From assembly GCA_030789695.1 (NCBI GenBank), contig CM061136.1, positions 129,556,648 through 129,620,647 of the forward strand: a DNA stretch of 64,000 nucleotides, read 5' to 3'. Below the pieces are notes generated by a model. The model did not search any database, had not been told where the DNA came from, and saw only the letters and a list, made by a program, of their open reading frames with translations. Source of the stretch: Scilla litardierei. Taxonomy: Eukaryota > Streptophyta > Magnoliopsida > Asparagales > Asparagaceae. Below are positions 31,276 through 42,260 of this stretch, piece by piece (the first letter of the stretch is position 1; every line of letters begins with the position of its first letter). Position numbers and translations under genes: made by a program.

Positions 31276-32045
31276 TGTTAAGGTCAAAAATGATCGAGAC
31301 ATTTGTCAGGTTGACGTGGGCTCTTCGTGCCGAGTCGGAGCCTCGTTAGCATGTGAAGTGGGACCCTATGTGGGAAAGAATTGGGTCGAGTGATGGAAGT
31401 TGATGATGATGTGGTGCTCGATCGACCCTCGATCAGCTTGTATATCGATTGCTCGAGGTTGGGAAGCTCGAAAGCGACCCTCGCAGAAGATGGAGACTCG
31501 TCGATCTACACCACAGAGACACGTTAGGGGGGATCGAATCTGGGTTTCGACGAAGTAAGGACCTATGGAAGTCGGGGCTCGTCCCCAATCGCCTCCGTTA
31601 CTTAAGTTAGTATGTGAACTTAAGGATGAGAGAGAGCTTGACGCAGCTGAGATCGACCCACGGAGGTTCGCCTCAGAGCTCGTCGCAAGCTCTTTTGTGT
31701 AAGAAATATTAGCTGAAAGAGTATAGTCTATGTCTTAAATCTCGTACCTTGAGAATTGAAACCCTTATGGTATTTATAGACCTCTGGGGTTTCTCCAGTG
31801 ACGTTGGAGAGATGACGGTCACCCATTATGATGCCACGATCTCACCCCTTTAATAAGAGTGAATGTTGCACACACTCCTGCTAATTACGAGCTCGTCTTT
31901 AATCACACATTCGAGTAAGGGGAATGCAACGGTTGACTTGCCAATGGGATTTGACCGAGTCGATAGCAGGCTTCTGTTGTGGGCCCGGTGGGCCTTAGGC
32001 ATCTGTCGGTCGAGTCATCTCGGGTGCCTGTCAAATGGTTCAACA
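31276..32045 (-). repeat. 3' LTR of the Tat-like element
   Basis: 770 bp with TG...CA ends. A minus-strand polypurine tract (GACGGGGGCCAT) lies immediately inside at about 32046-32057. Confidence 0.85.
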
Positions 32046-32342
32046 ATGGCCCCCGTCGCACGACCTCAAAGGGTCTACCTGTTGAAGTCAATCGACGTTA
32101 CATCGCATTAATGGGTCACGGCAGTCGAGAAAATAGCACTCAAGTTACAGGCGCCAAAACGCCCGCCTCGCTGATTCAAATGATTTGCTGATTCGAAGTC
32201 CAAGATACTCAGAGCCTTTGGATCTTCGACATGTGTTTCATCATGCGATTGTTGCCCTACCTATATAGGACGGTTCCAATGGTAGAACACGAAGGTATCT
32301 TCCTCATTCTATTTGATTTAGATTTTTCTTCCCTCGAAAGAA

Positions 32343-34444
32343 ATGGCTTCGTCCTCCGTCACTGCCTCTAAGAGTAGCTTGGTCACCGTCATGCAGAAGA
32401 ATAAGGAAGGGGTTATGGAGCCGGGTTTGCTCGTGAATCTGAGGTCCAAAGTTGAAGCTGACCAGATCCCTGAGCTTCAGAGGAATTACGTCTGTCTCGA
32501 TTACCAAATCAGGGTGCCTGAAAGGGACGAGAGGGTCCATCGTCCCAGCGATCGGGAAGTGAGTGTGTACGGCAAAGCCTTCCAACGAGGCCTTCGATTT
32601 CTCATACACCCCTTCATGCGGTACTTCTTGTATACCCGGAACATTTCCCTCTACCAGTTGATGCCAAACGACATTGACATGTTGACGGGCTTTATAGCTC
32701 TACGTGTGATGACAGGAATTGAACCGTCTATGAGAATGTTCAGTTATTTTTTCTCGATCCATCCCCTCAAGACCCCGGGCTGGTATATGATAATGGCCCG
32801 TTGAGGCAAGAAGCTGTTCGACGCCCTTCCCTCCTTTAATCCCAAATGGAAAGACGAGTTTGTATTTGTGGTCTTCCAAAAAGAGGCAAGCTTCTGCACC
32901 GGCTAGAGTGCCCTGACTCGGGCCCCACCGATGATAAACCACTGATTAGCGAGAAGAAAGAAGCCGCCGACACATTGACGAGTCTGCCAGAGAATATGAG
33001 GTCGGCAAAGTGGCTGTGGTCTGACGATGTGTTGCGTCGGACCGTGTGGACGAAAGGTTGGTTTGATCGTGCATGCCAACTGTTCGACCCTCGTTCTTTG
33101 GCTTAACTCGTTTGTTTCTTCTGCAGTCATGGTTGGTGTGGATTATCAGGTAGACCCAGTGTTGGGGGAGGCAGTTGAGTCTTCCATCAGAGAGGCCAAG
33201 ATAAGCATGTTATATCCTCAGGTGCCGACATTGGGGGGAGAGAACGGTCCAATTGTCGAAGGATCAACCGGTCATGTCGAGAGGACCGCTAAGGTTGGCC
33301 ATCTTCAACGAAAGAAGAAGGAAAAGCCTGCTTCCGAGATTGAATTGGTTGTACTTGAGGGGAATAAGAGGAGGCATCAACTTCTTCTCAGCGACTCTGA
33401 GCCGTCTGGGTCGAATGAAGTTGTAGAGCTGGTCTCTCAGCAAGAGAGGGGTACTTCTCTAAAGGGAGACTCGGGGAAGACCCAGGTCCCTCCGGAGCTC
33501 CATCTGCACGAGGATTCCTGGCCTTTGGGGAGGTCTGTTTCCTCCAGTAAAATTGTCTGGAGATATCCCTGATGAATCCAGGTCGATTTTACTGGAGAGT
33601 CGGTCTCCCCAGGCTCCATTCGACTGCTCTGAGGAGGAGCTCGTTCAGACGGAGTTTCCAATGAGGCAAGAAGATTTCGCTCTTCTTGATTACGGAACTG
33701 CCTCCCGCATTGCTGAAAATGCGACCCTTCCATGGGACATGGCTATCATATAGAGGGTCGACTATGAGCGGCTTGCGCCGATAGCCGTTCATGCCAGCAT
33801 CCAGGTAATTATTGCTCCAGCCTCCCTCGTAGGTGATGTCAACACGGATGTTGGCCATCGTATGGTGTTTGTAGGCTCTCGTGGCTACCGCAGCGTTGCA
33901 TCGTCACGCTCCGGTGGTATCCAATCATGAAGTCACCCTGGAGGCCGTTAGGTCGGCCGTGAAAAGATCTCAAGTTGAGCTGACCAGACTCGGCCTTCTC
34001 TTCGAAACGAGATTGAATCGCCTTGATCGGCTTGATCATAAGCTTCTGGAGGCTCGTAAGAGGGAGGTGGAGCAAACTGTTCTAAAAGAGCGGGTTAAGA
34101 AGGCTCTGTCGGAAGAGTGAGCCCGTGTTGAGATCGCAGTGGAGAGGGCGGTTCAGGAATTCAAGTATTTGTTCCCTGATTTCGACGAGCTATACAGGGA
34201 AGGCTACGAGCGATGTCTGTTAGAAATGAAAAACTGATTCTCTGACCTTTCTGCTGAGATCGAGCAGATCCCGATGATTTTTCCGGATTTTGGTGATGAG
34301 GAGTCGAGCCAAGGCACGAAGGAGGCTGCTCCCACTGACGAAGTTGTCACCATGGCTGGCGACGACGCAGGAGCAGATCCTTCGGGGGACCTGGAGTGCG
34401 CAGCCGTGTGGGAGGGAGATCAAGGACATAGCCAGCCGTTATAG
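32343..34444 (+). pseudogene. Antisense extra ORF with plant 'putative gypsy-type transposon' domain
   Basis: It starts MASSSVTASKSSLVTVMQKN and reads through an N-terminal globular part (FHPF-like LRFLIHPFMRYFLYTRNISL and MLTGFIALRVM), then a stop after MIMAR and a linker. A candidate splice acceptor tttcttctgcag precedes VDYQVDPVLGEA at about 33125. The C-terminal half is charged coiled coil (LTRLGLLFETRLNRLDRLDH) ending in an FPDFDELYREGYERCLLEM-like segment. This order resembles the antisense ORF known from Tat-lineage elements (Pfam PF04195 type), whose function is unknown. Frameshifts near 33,570 and 33,780 and several stops break it. Confidence 0.65.
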
Positions 34445-34741
34445 AATCTCGGCGCTCCTTTTGCTCCCGCTTTAGTACGTTTTGAATGTATATATAGGGG
34501 TAGTTTGGATGTAAATGAAAACAATTTTCGTAATAGAAGTGCCAGAAAATTCGGCTTGTATATTTTTGTTTGTCGTTGCATCTCTTTGCTTATTACCGCT
34601 TACGCCATGTGGTGGTTGCATTGGCTGACGGCCCTTTCGATGGGTTAGACCCTGCTTCAAGATGATCGAGGGTAAGCCATCGAACCACGTTAGAAATAGA
34701 ACACTACGTTCCATAGCGAGGGAGCAATTTTCTCGACTCAT

Positions 34742-35810
34742 GGCTAACGACACGGGAGTCGTTCAGTGACGAAGGGTGTCCCCTCGACTTACGGCTGACG
34801 ACACGCCTAGGATAGTCGATCAGTGGCAAAGGGGTAGCTCCTTTAACTTACGGCTGACGACACGTTAGGAGAGTCGTTCAGTGGCGAAGGGGTGGCCCCT
34901 TCGACTTACGGCTAACGACGCATTAGGAGAGTCGTTCAATGGCGAAGGGGTGGCCCCTTCGACTTACGGCTGACGACACATCTAGGATAATCATTCAGTG
35001 GTGAAGGGGTGGCCTCTTCAACTTACAGTTGACGACACGTCAGGAGGGTCGTTCAGTGGTGAAGGGGTGGCCCCTTCGACCTACGGCTGACAACACGTTA
35101 GGAGAGTCGTTCAGTGGCAAAGGGGTGTCCCTTCGACTTATGGCTGATGACACGTTAGGAGAGTCATTCAGTGGCGAATGGGTGGCCCCTTCAAATTACG
35201 GCTGACAACACGTTAGGAGAGTCATTCAGTGGCAAAGGGGTGGCCCCTTCAACTTGCAGCTGAAGACACGTTAGGAGAGTCGTTTAGTGGCGAAGGGATG
35301 GCCCCTTCGACTTGCGGCTGACGACACATCTAGGATAGTCATTCAGTGGCAAAGGGGTGGCCCCTTTGGCTTACGGCTGACGACACGTCTATGATAGTCG
35401 TTCACTGGCGAAGGGGTGGCCCCTTCAGCTTACAGCTGATGACACATCGAGAGAGTCGTTCAGTGGCAAAGGGGTAGCCCCTTCGGCCTACGGCTGACGA
35501 CACGGCTATGATAGTCGTTCAGTGGCGAAGGGGTGGCCCCTTCGGCCTACGGCTGACGACACGTCAGGAGAATCGTTCAGTGGGGAAGGGGTGGCCCCTT
35601 CGACCTACGGCTGACGACACGTTATGAGAGTCGTTCAGTGGCGAAGGGGTGGCCCTTCGACTTATGGTTGACGACACGTGAGGAGAGTTGTTCAGTGGTG
35701 AAGGGGTGGACCTTCAACTTACAGCTGACGATACGTCAGGAGAGTCGTTCAGTGGCGAAGGGGTGGCCCCTTCGACGTACGGTTGACGACACGTTAGTGT
35801 AACTCGCACG
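34742..35810. repeat. 58-59-bp tandem repeat, about 18 copies
   Basis: The consensus unit contains ggctgacgacacgttagga, gagtcgttcagtggc and gaaggggtggccccttcg. Copies differ at a few bases and occasionally by 1 bp in length. Each unit carries a 7-bp inverted repeat, GAAGGGG-tgg-CCCCTTC, so a transcript would form a row of hairpins. It sits inside the Tat-like element between the antisense ORF and gag. Confidence 0.95.
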
Positions 35811-36098
35811 GGTTTTCATCAAACATGAAATTCAGCTTGTCCAGGCTTCCCAAGGATCGGATCCTTTAAGTGGGGAGTTTGATGGGATAGCTTTTGTAAA
35901 AATCATGGAAGCTTAATTTCGAAAAGGAAGTGAAACTTTATTTGATGAAAAGATATGCTTTATTAGATGAAACGACAGAAATAAAAGGCATACAGGTGTT
36001 TCTGAACTTCATTGGAGCTGCTTTTACCCTCTGCCTCTTTATTTGACCCTGAACTTAGATGGGTTGCTTGTCGACCACCTTGGTGACATGTGACCCCG

Positions 36099-37650
36099 TC
36101 ATCTTACCCTTCTGCTTCGAGGATCCCTCCTTGCTGGGTTGATCGTTAGCCGGGTTTTTGGGGTGCCCTCGCTTGACCAGTGCATCGATCGCTTTTTGAG
36201 AGTCCAACCGTCGTTGGTATGGTGTCCATAGTCATTGTGATACTTGCAGAATTTGAGGTCATCCCTTTTCTCGCATTTGCCCTTCTTTGTTGTCTCTTGG
36301 ACCAGCTCATCTCGTGGGGCGTAAGCAAGGACCTCCGTCTTAGGAGCGCTTGGTTTTGGATAGGTAGGGCACTCCTTGCTTCGAGGGCTCCTCTCTCTAG
36401 GTCTCTTGTCTCGAGACTCCTGGCGAGGGGTTCCCGGGGTCAGCTTCTCTCGCCTAGTGTCTCCATGACGGACGGGAGTGCCATTCTCATTAGCTCCAGC
36501 CGATTCCTCTACTTCCTCGAAGATGGTGAACCGATCCGTTATGTTGAACATTTCTGCGACGTTGTTAGGGGGAACTGGTGGATGGCCCTTCGCAGGTGTT
36601 TGTTTCGGACTGCTTGAGTGAGCGTTGCTATGACGGTCACGTCCGGCGTCTCTTCTACATCGAGCCTCTCATCGTTGAATCTCTGGATGAAGGCTTGAAT
36701 TGATTCATTCTCGTTCTGTTTGAGCGAAAAGTAGTGGGAGGACTTCTTCTTAGGACGTCATCCCGCGACGAATTACTTGCAACACATATCCGCCATTTCA
36801 TCGAATGACCCGATACATCCGTTGGGTAACCCTTCGTAACAGCCTTCTGCCCTCTTGAATAGGGCAGTGTGGAAGGCTCGACAAAGGTATGGCTCATCAG
36901 CCCCGTGAAGCAGCATTACGTTCAGATATTTATGGATGTGCAACCACGGGTCGCCTCTGCCATCATAAGCTGGTAAGGCAGGGAGTTTGAACTTCAGAAG
37001 AGGGGGGCAGAAGTGATGTTCTCCCTCAGCGGGATTCGTCGAAGCACAGATTGGATGAGTAGAGATCTTCCCTCGCCGGCTTGCACGTAGTTGGCTCTTG
37101 AAGATCGATTTGGGATCTTTTCACTCCGTCCAAATCCACCTGCAAGATTGGAAGGGTTATAACCCAGGGGAGCCCTGTACATTACCTGGTCTATGATGTT
37201 GCGGGTCGCTTCCTTAAAATTGGAGTGGATGGGATCCCCTTATAGAACAAAAGCGCGATTATCAACCCCCATTCCGCCGTATTGGGGATACAGGGGGGTT
37301 GCGTTGTACGGGCCGATCTCTAGTCGATCTGCCCTCGGATCCCCCTGACCCCTGAGTAAGGTCGTGCCCCTAGTCGATGTTAGGGTCGGGTTTAGGGGCG
37401 GCAATTACTCATTTAAGAGCGATGGGCCACCCATGTTCTGGCGTGTCAAGGTTTCCAGAACACCGAGACTCTTGTCGACCCGATCCAAAAATTCGGTGAA
37501 GTCCTTCCTGGTCACTTCAGGCTCTTTGTGGCCTCGCTGGCTGCTTCGAGGGTGAGGTGGAATCCGTGGTGTCTTCTACCTCAACGCTATTCGCCTTTTG
37601 CTTCTCCTTCGGACCTTCGATCGGTCCGGTATTGATGGGTCCAACTGACA
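36099..37650 (-). pseudogene. gag fragments of the Tat-like element
   Basis: Minus-strand pieces include MSVGPINTGPIEGPKEKQKA near 37650 and RKDFTEFLDRVDKSLGVLE, and at the C-terminal end (36551-36099) LKFCKYHNDYGHHTNDGWTL. In Tat-lineage gag the zinc-binding motif is CxxHxxxGHxTxxC; here the last Cys is Gly/Trp. Frame breaks separate the pieces, and the central capsid is only faintly recognisable (36897-36655). Confidence 0.65.
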
Positions 37651-37693
37651 TAGCTTTTCGTTGGCTTCGGGATGTCAAGCTGGTTAATGCTTT

Positions 37694-37709
37694 CCCACAG
37701 ATGGAGCCA
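37694..37709 (-). promoter_or_regulatory. Primer-binding site of the Tat-like element
   Basis: The minus-strand TGGCTCCATCTGTGGG lies 3 bp inside the right LTR. It resembles the TGGCGCCGTCTGTGGG site of Tat-lineage elements with two changes. Confidence 0.65.
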
Positions 37710-37712
37710 AAA

Positions 37713-38432
37713 TGTTAAGGCCAAAAATGACCGAGACAGTTGTCAGGCTGACGTGGGCTCTTCGTGTCGAGTCGGAGCCTTGTCAGCAGGTGAAGTAGGA
37801 CCCTAGGTAGGGGGGACCTGGGTCGAGTGATGGAAGTAGATGATGAGGTGGTGCTCGATCGACCCTCGATCAGCTTGTATGTCGATCGCTCGAGGATGGG
37901 AAGCTCAGAAGCGACCTTTGTAGAAGATGGAGACTCATCGATCTACACCATAGAGACATGTTGGGGGGGTAGGATTTGGGTTCCGACCCAAATCCCCTCC
38001 GATGCTTAAGTTAGTATGTGAACTTAAGGATGAAAGGGAGATTTGAGCAGCTAAGATCGACCCACAGAGGTTCGCCTCAGATCTGTTGTCGCAAGCTCTT
38101 TTGTGTAAAAAATATTTGCTGAAAGAGTAGACTCTATGTCTTAGATCTCGTACCTTGAGAATTAGAACCCTTACGATATTTATAGACCTCTATGGTTTCT
38201 ACAGTGATGTTGGGCGATAACGGTCACCCATTATGGTGCCACGAACTCCTTTAATAGGAGTGAATGTTGTCCACGCTACGGCTAATTACGAGCTCGTCTT
38301 TAATCTCACATTTGAGTGAGGGGAATGCAACGGTTGACTGGTCAATGGACTTTGACCGAGTCAATATTGGGCTTCTCTTATAGGCCCGGTGGGCCTTAGT
38401 CATCCGTCAATCGAGTCATCTCGGGTGCCAGC
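37713..38432 (-). repeat. 5' LTR of the Tat-like element (left piece)
   Basis: It matches 31276-32030 and breaks at the CCAGC target duplication of the Athila element. Its last 14 bp reappear at 48851-48864. Confidence 0.85.
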
Positions 38433-38821
38433 TGATTTGGGTTCAATATTGCGTATTTGACCCCCCATTTAACCCTATTTTGTGCTCATGTGATGCTATA
38501 TTGGTCTCTAGTACGTACGTATTTTCTACACATTTATTTATTAGAGAAAACACACTATTTGAGCACAAAACAGCATTTAACGATGCAATTCTGCACATAT
38601 CATATTTTTCATAGCATCGTCTCGATCTCACGATTCCAACGACTATTTATTTGTATTTTTCTGAGATCTGTGCTAATTTCTATGATTTATTGAATGCAGA
38701 ATACCATTTATTGGAAATAAATTAAATGCGCACGAATCTTGGTGCATGACGTGGCGCGCATCCACGAAATCCCGCTCCCATCGGACGGCGCTCAGCAAGA
38801 GGCGACGCGGCGGAATCCCAA

Positions 38822-39093
38822 CCGTCGGATGATGATCCGACGGCCCACGAGCACAGCAAAACGCAGCGGAGAGCGGCGAATATGCGGGCGACGTGGCAGC
38901 TTCCTGAGCGTTCGATGACGATCGGACGGTGGAGATCGTTCCCGCCCGAAGAAATGCGAAGCGGTCGACGCGGCCTTGTTTCGACCGTCTGATTTCGATC
39001 GAACGGCCACAAAACATTCCGCAGACGAAGCGGCAACGGGGATTTGAGGCGGCTACGTGGCTAGCGGACGTTCGTCCGATCGAGATTGGACGG
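38822..39093. repeat. Four hairpins of consensus CCGTCNGAT-N4-ATCNGACGG
   Basis: Sites are at 38822-38843 (9-bp perfect stem), 38909-38928, 38985-39006 and 39073-39093. Each has a 4-nt loop (GATG, GACG, TTCG, CGAG), 76-88 bp apart. The stem sequence is conserved and the loop varies. The same set recurs in the 3' LTR (about 47475-47746). Confidence 0.8.
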
Positions 39094-39705
39094 CTGCGAC
39101 GCGATCCGAAGCGGATCCGGATGCGATGCGGGTTGCGCGCGATTTTTGGCGAACACGTGGCGAGCTCTGGCGCGATCCCGCTGCGATCGACGGCCACAAT
39201 TTGCCCCGCTCCAGATCTACGGCTGAGATCAATTCGGGTGCGATTACTGTGCGGGTTTGAACCCGTTAAGCCCAATAAACCCGCAATCTTATTATTTAAG
39301 CGTATTCTAGGGTTTTTGGGCGGATAATTGGCGTATTGGAGCACTTAGGAGCCGTATTTTCTTCTGCAAAAATTCTGTAAAATTCCAGAGCCTAGTTTCT
39401 AATTTCCAGAGAGTTTTGAAGACTTTTCAGAGAGAATTGGTGATATTTTCTTCAACTTTAGCTTGTATTTGGGTGTTTTAGCTTGTATTTTGCCTCTAAA
39501 CTTCCGTATTTTGCTATTAAACCTATGAATTCTGATCTGAAAATTGTTTATTTCTGCACCATGAGTAGCTAAATATTTTATGTGCATGGTATGGAGTAAT
39601 TAAGTGATGTGAATCGTATTCGTTGGTTGTATTATTGCGCTTAATCGCTATATTTGCTAAAGTTTTAATCGTCGCTCTTAAATCTACTTTTTCATATTCC
39701 AAAAG

Positions 39706-39866
39706 AATTGTTCTAGTAGATGATCCCCCCACAAGGGTGAGATTTGATCTCTCCAAAAGAGAGTTTCATACTTCATATATACGTTTACAACTTTAGCGAT
39801 ATATTATTAGAATTGATGCGTTAACTCCCAAAAGGACATCTTCCGACGATTCGCTCCCAAAAGGAG
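39706..39866. repeat. Small hairpins with a common CAAAA loop
   Basis: ATTC-CAAAA-GAAT (39706), CTCTC-CAAAA-GAGAG (39749), TCC-CAAAA-GGA (39826) and CTCC-CAAAA-GGAG (39854), plus CCC-CACAA-GGG (39727). Stems differ in sequence but remain complementary; several are only 3-4 bp. Repeated in the 3' LTR. Confidence 0.6.
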
Positions 39867-40198
39867 GTTTCGTTGTGTTATATTTGATCAACCAAAGCTT
39901 ACGATTCGCTGATCCTAATGAACCCATGCCATGTACATGCCTTTTATATCTATTTTTCACAAACTAGATTTCGTTGTTTGCATTGATCGCACGTAACAAT
40001 CCCATCACCACACACTTTTCATACCACTTTCACCGTCACTATTAAAGTGCTTAGATTTTATTCGTAGTTACTTTATTTGATTTGGACTTGTGGTTTCAAC
40101 AGATTCTCCCGAGGATTCGACATCTGGACTCCCAGATTTTACTACTTGAACGGACTCTTGCGCTTGAGAGAAGCACCTTTCGGAGCCCACCAAGTTTT

Positions 40199-40216
40199 TG
40201 GCGCCGTTGCCGGGGA
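40199..40216 (+). promoter_or_regulatory. Primer-binding site, tRNA-Asp type
   Basis: TGGCGCCGTTGCCGGGGA lies 6 bp after the LTR, the standard Athila-type site. Confidence 0.92.
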
Positions 40217-40331
40217 GAACGGTTTGTTACTACGGTTTATTTCATTCAGAGGACCTTCGGTGAGATCCTTCCACTTTATTGTATATAAACTTTTGTTTGC
40301 TTTCATATAAAAAAAATATTTATGCTAGTTT

Positions 40332-42260
40332 ATGTGGCATAGGACTCCTAGGACACATAGGTTGACTCGACATTTTGATATGGCTAATAATAATATGGAT
40401 GAAAACTTTAGCAACAACAACGAAAATAATGTGCAACCTGGAGTGCCTAGGACTTTAAAAGATTTACTTCGACCCACTAGGACTAGCACTGCTTCATGCT
40501 TTGTTTTACCTAACGATGCAAATTCTTTCAATTTTAAACCTGGGGTGATCCAACTCTTGCCCACCTTTCATGGGTTAGACAAGGAAAATCCATATCTTCA
40601 TATTAAAGGATTTGAGGAGGTTTGCTTGACATGCTTTGATGGGAAAACTAGCGAGGATACGGTATATCTTAAACTGTTCCCATTTTCATTGAAAGACAAA
40701 GCTAAGAATTGGTTGAATGCATTGCCATCACGTTCTATTACTACATGGATTGATTTGCAGGCTGAATTTCTAAAGAAGTTTTTTCCTATTCACAGGACAC
40801 AGGGACTGAAGCGGCAGATTATGAACTTTGCCCAGAAAAGCGAGGAAACATTCTACCAGGCATTTGAAAGGTTTAATGAGTTGCTGCTCGCATGTCCGCA
40901 CAATGGCTTCGATAAAAGCAAGATTATTGGCTTCTTCTACGATGGACTGCAGCCGCAAATGAAGCAATTTGTAGAGATGATGTGCAATGGAGGATTCTTT
41001 GATAAAGAGCCAGACGAAGCTTGGACGTACCTGGAGGAGATAGCAGAAAATGCGCAGACATGGGACACCACTTCAGACTACGAGAGAGGAGGCCATTCTG
41101 CACCATCCCAGCCTACGCGAGGAGTGGCTTATAATTTGAAGCAAGAGGATGCGTTGGAGGCAAAGATGGAGGCCATGATCTCAAACAAGCTTCATGCAAT
41201 GAATTTGAAAGAGGCCAAGGCAGTCGAGATAGAGAAAATTTGCGCACTTTGCGATGTTGGTGGCCACGACACTAGTGCTTATCCTACACTCCCAGCCTTG
41301 AAGAGCATGCTAGGAAATCCTACGGGGGTGAATCAAGTTTCTTCGAACTACCAGAACTTCAATTCCAACAAGGGGTGGCGCAACAATCCAAACTTGAACT
41401 GGGGCCCCAATCAGCAGACTCAGCAGCAGCAGGCTCCCCCTCCGTTCCGACAACCTCAATACAACAACAACAATTATCAAGGTGGGAACCAGAGGAGGGA
41501 CCATGAGCCAGTGCAACAACAGCAGATGCAACCATTTGGCGATGCGCTTCAGCAGCTTATCCAATTGCAACAAGCTCAGATGCAGCAGCAGCAGGCTCAA
41601 TTTCAGGCTCAGCAGACTCAGAATCAGCAGATGAGCGAGAGCTTGGCGAGGCTTACAGCGACATTAGAAAAAGGTAAGCTTCCATCTCAGTCAATTCCAA
41701 ATCCTAATATGGGCTCATCTTCTTCTGCAGGAAATAATATGAAGCCTTGCCAAGCGGTGTCCACTTTGAGGAGTGGAAAAGAGATTCAGAAGCCTGATCC
41801 ACCGAGCAAACAAGCTGAGCAGGAAGAGGAAATTCAGATCCAAGAAGAGGGAATTAAAGAACATGAGGAGGTGCAGGAAGAGAGCACGGGCGTGGGTATG
41901 AGCAAAAGCGTCATTAAAGAGAAGGAGCCCGCAGCATATGTACCTGCAGCACCCTACCCTCATCGGCTACTTCAGAAAAGCAAAGATAAGTATCAAACTG
42001 AGATTCGTGAAATTTTTCAGAAGTGCCAGATCAATATTCCATTGCTTGATGCTATTAATCAAATAACTACCTATGCTAAATTTCTGAAATATTTGTGCAC
42101 TGTTAAGAGAAAGCTAAATGTGAAAAAGAAAGCATTTTTGACTGAACAGGTTAGCTCTATTGTGCAACAAAATACACCACCTAATTTAGAGACCCTGGAT
42201 CACCCACCATCACTTGCACCATTGGCACTAAGAAAATTGGAAATGCTTTATTGGATTTAG
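40332..42260 (+). pseudogene. gag of the Athila-like element (runs to the protease frameshift)
   Basis: 642 codons. The N-terminus is Asn-rich; MANNNMDENFSNNNENNV is a likely start at 40380. The retrotrans_gag-like capsid spans residues about 75-260 (LFPFSLKDKAKNWLNALPSR, FLKKFFPIHRT). A zinc-knuckle-like CALCDVGGHDTSAYP near residue 304 has Tyr where the last Cys is expected. A Gln-rich stretch follows (residues about 350-450), then an acidic KEHEEVQEES part. The frame shifts at about 42,183, a single missing base just before the protease, so codons after that are out of frame. Confidence 0.9.

Larger units (their letters stand above)
38433..40192 (+). repeat. 5' LTR of the Athila-like element
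   Basis: 1760 bp. It has a GC-rich central third with four inverted repeats (38822-39093), a TATA-like tattatttaagcg near 39288, then an AT-rich part with small CAAAA-loop hairpins (39706-39866). Confidence 0.96.

Noticed and set aside
34742..35810. Regular 58-bp repeats as a CRISPR-like array
   Set aside because: There are no unique spacers; the whole unit repeats, inside a plant retroelement.
38673..39344. 223-codon minus-strand open frame, repeated at 47326-47997, as a gene
   Set aside because: It lies in a GC-rich part of both Athila LTRs, has no recognisable domain, and overlaps other long frames on both strands, as expected from base composition.
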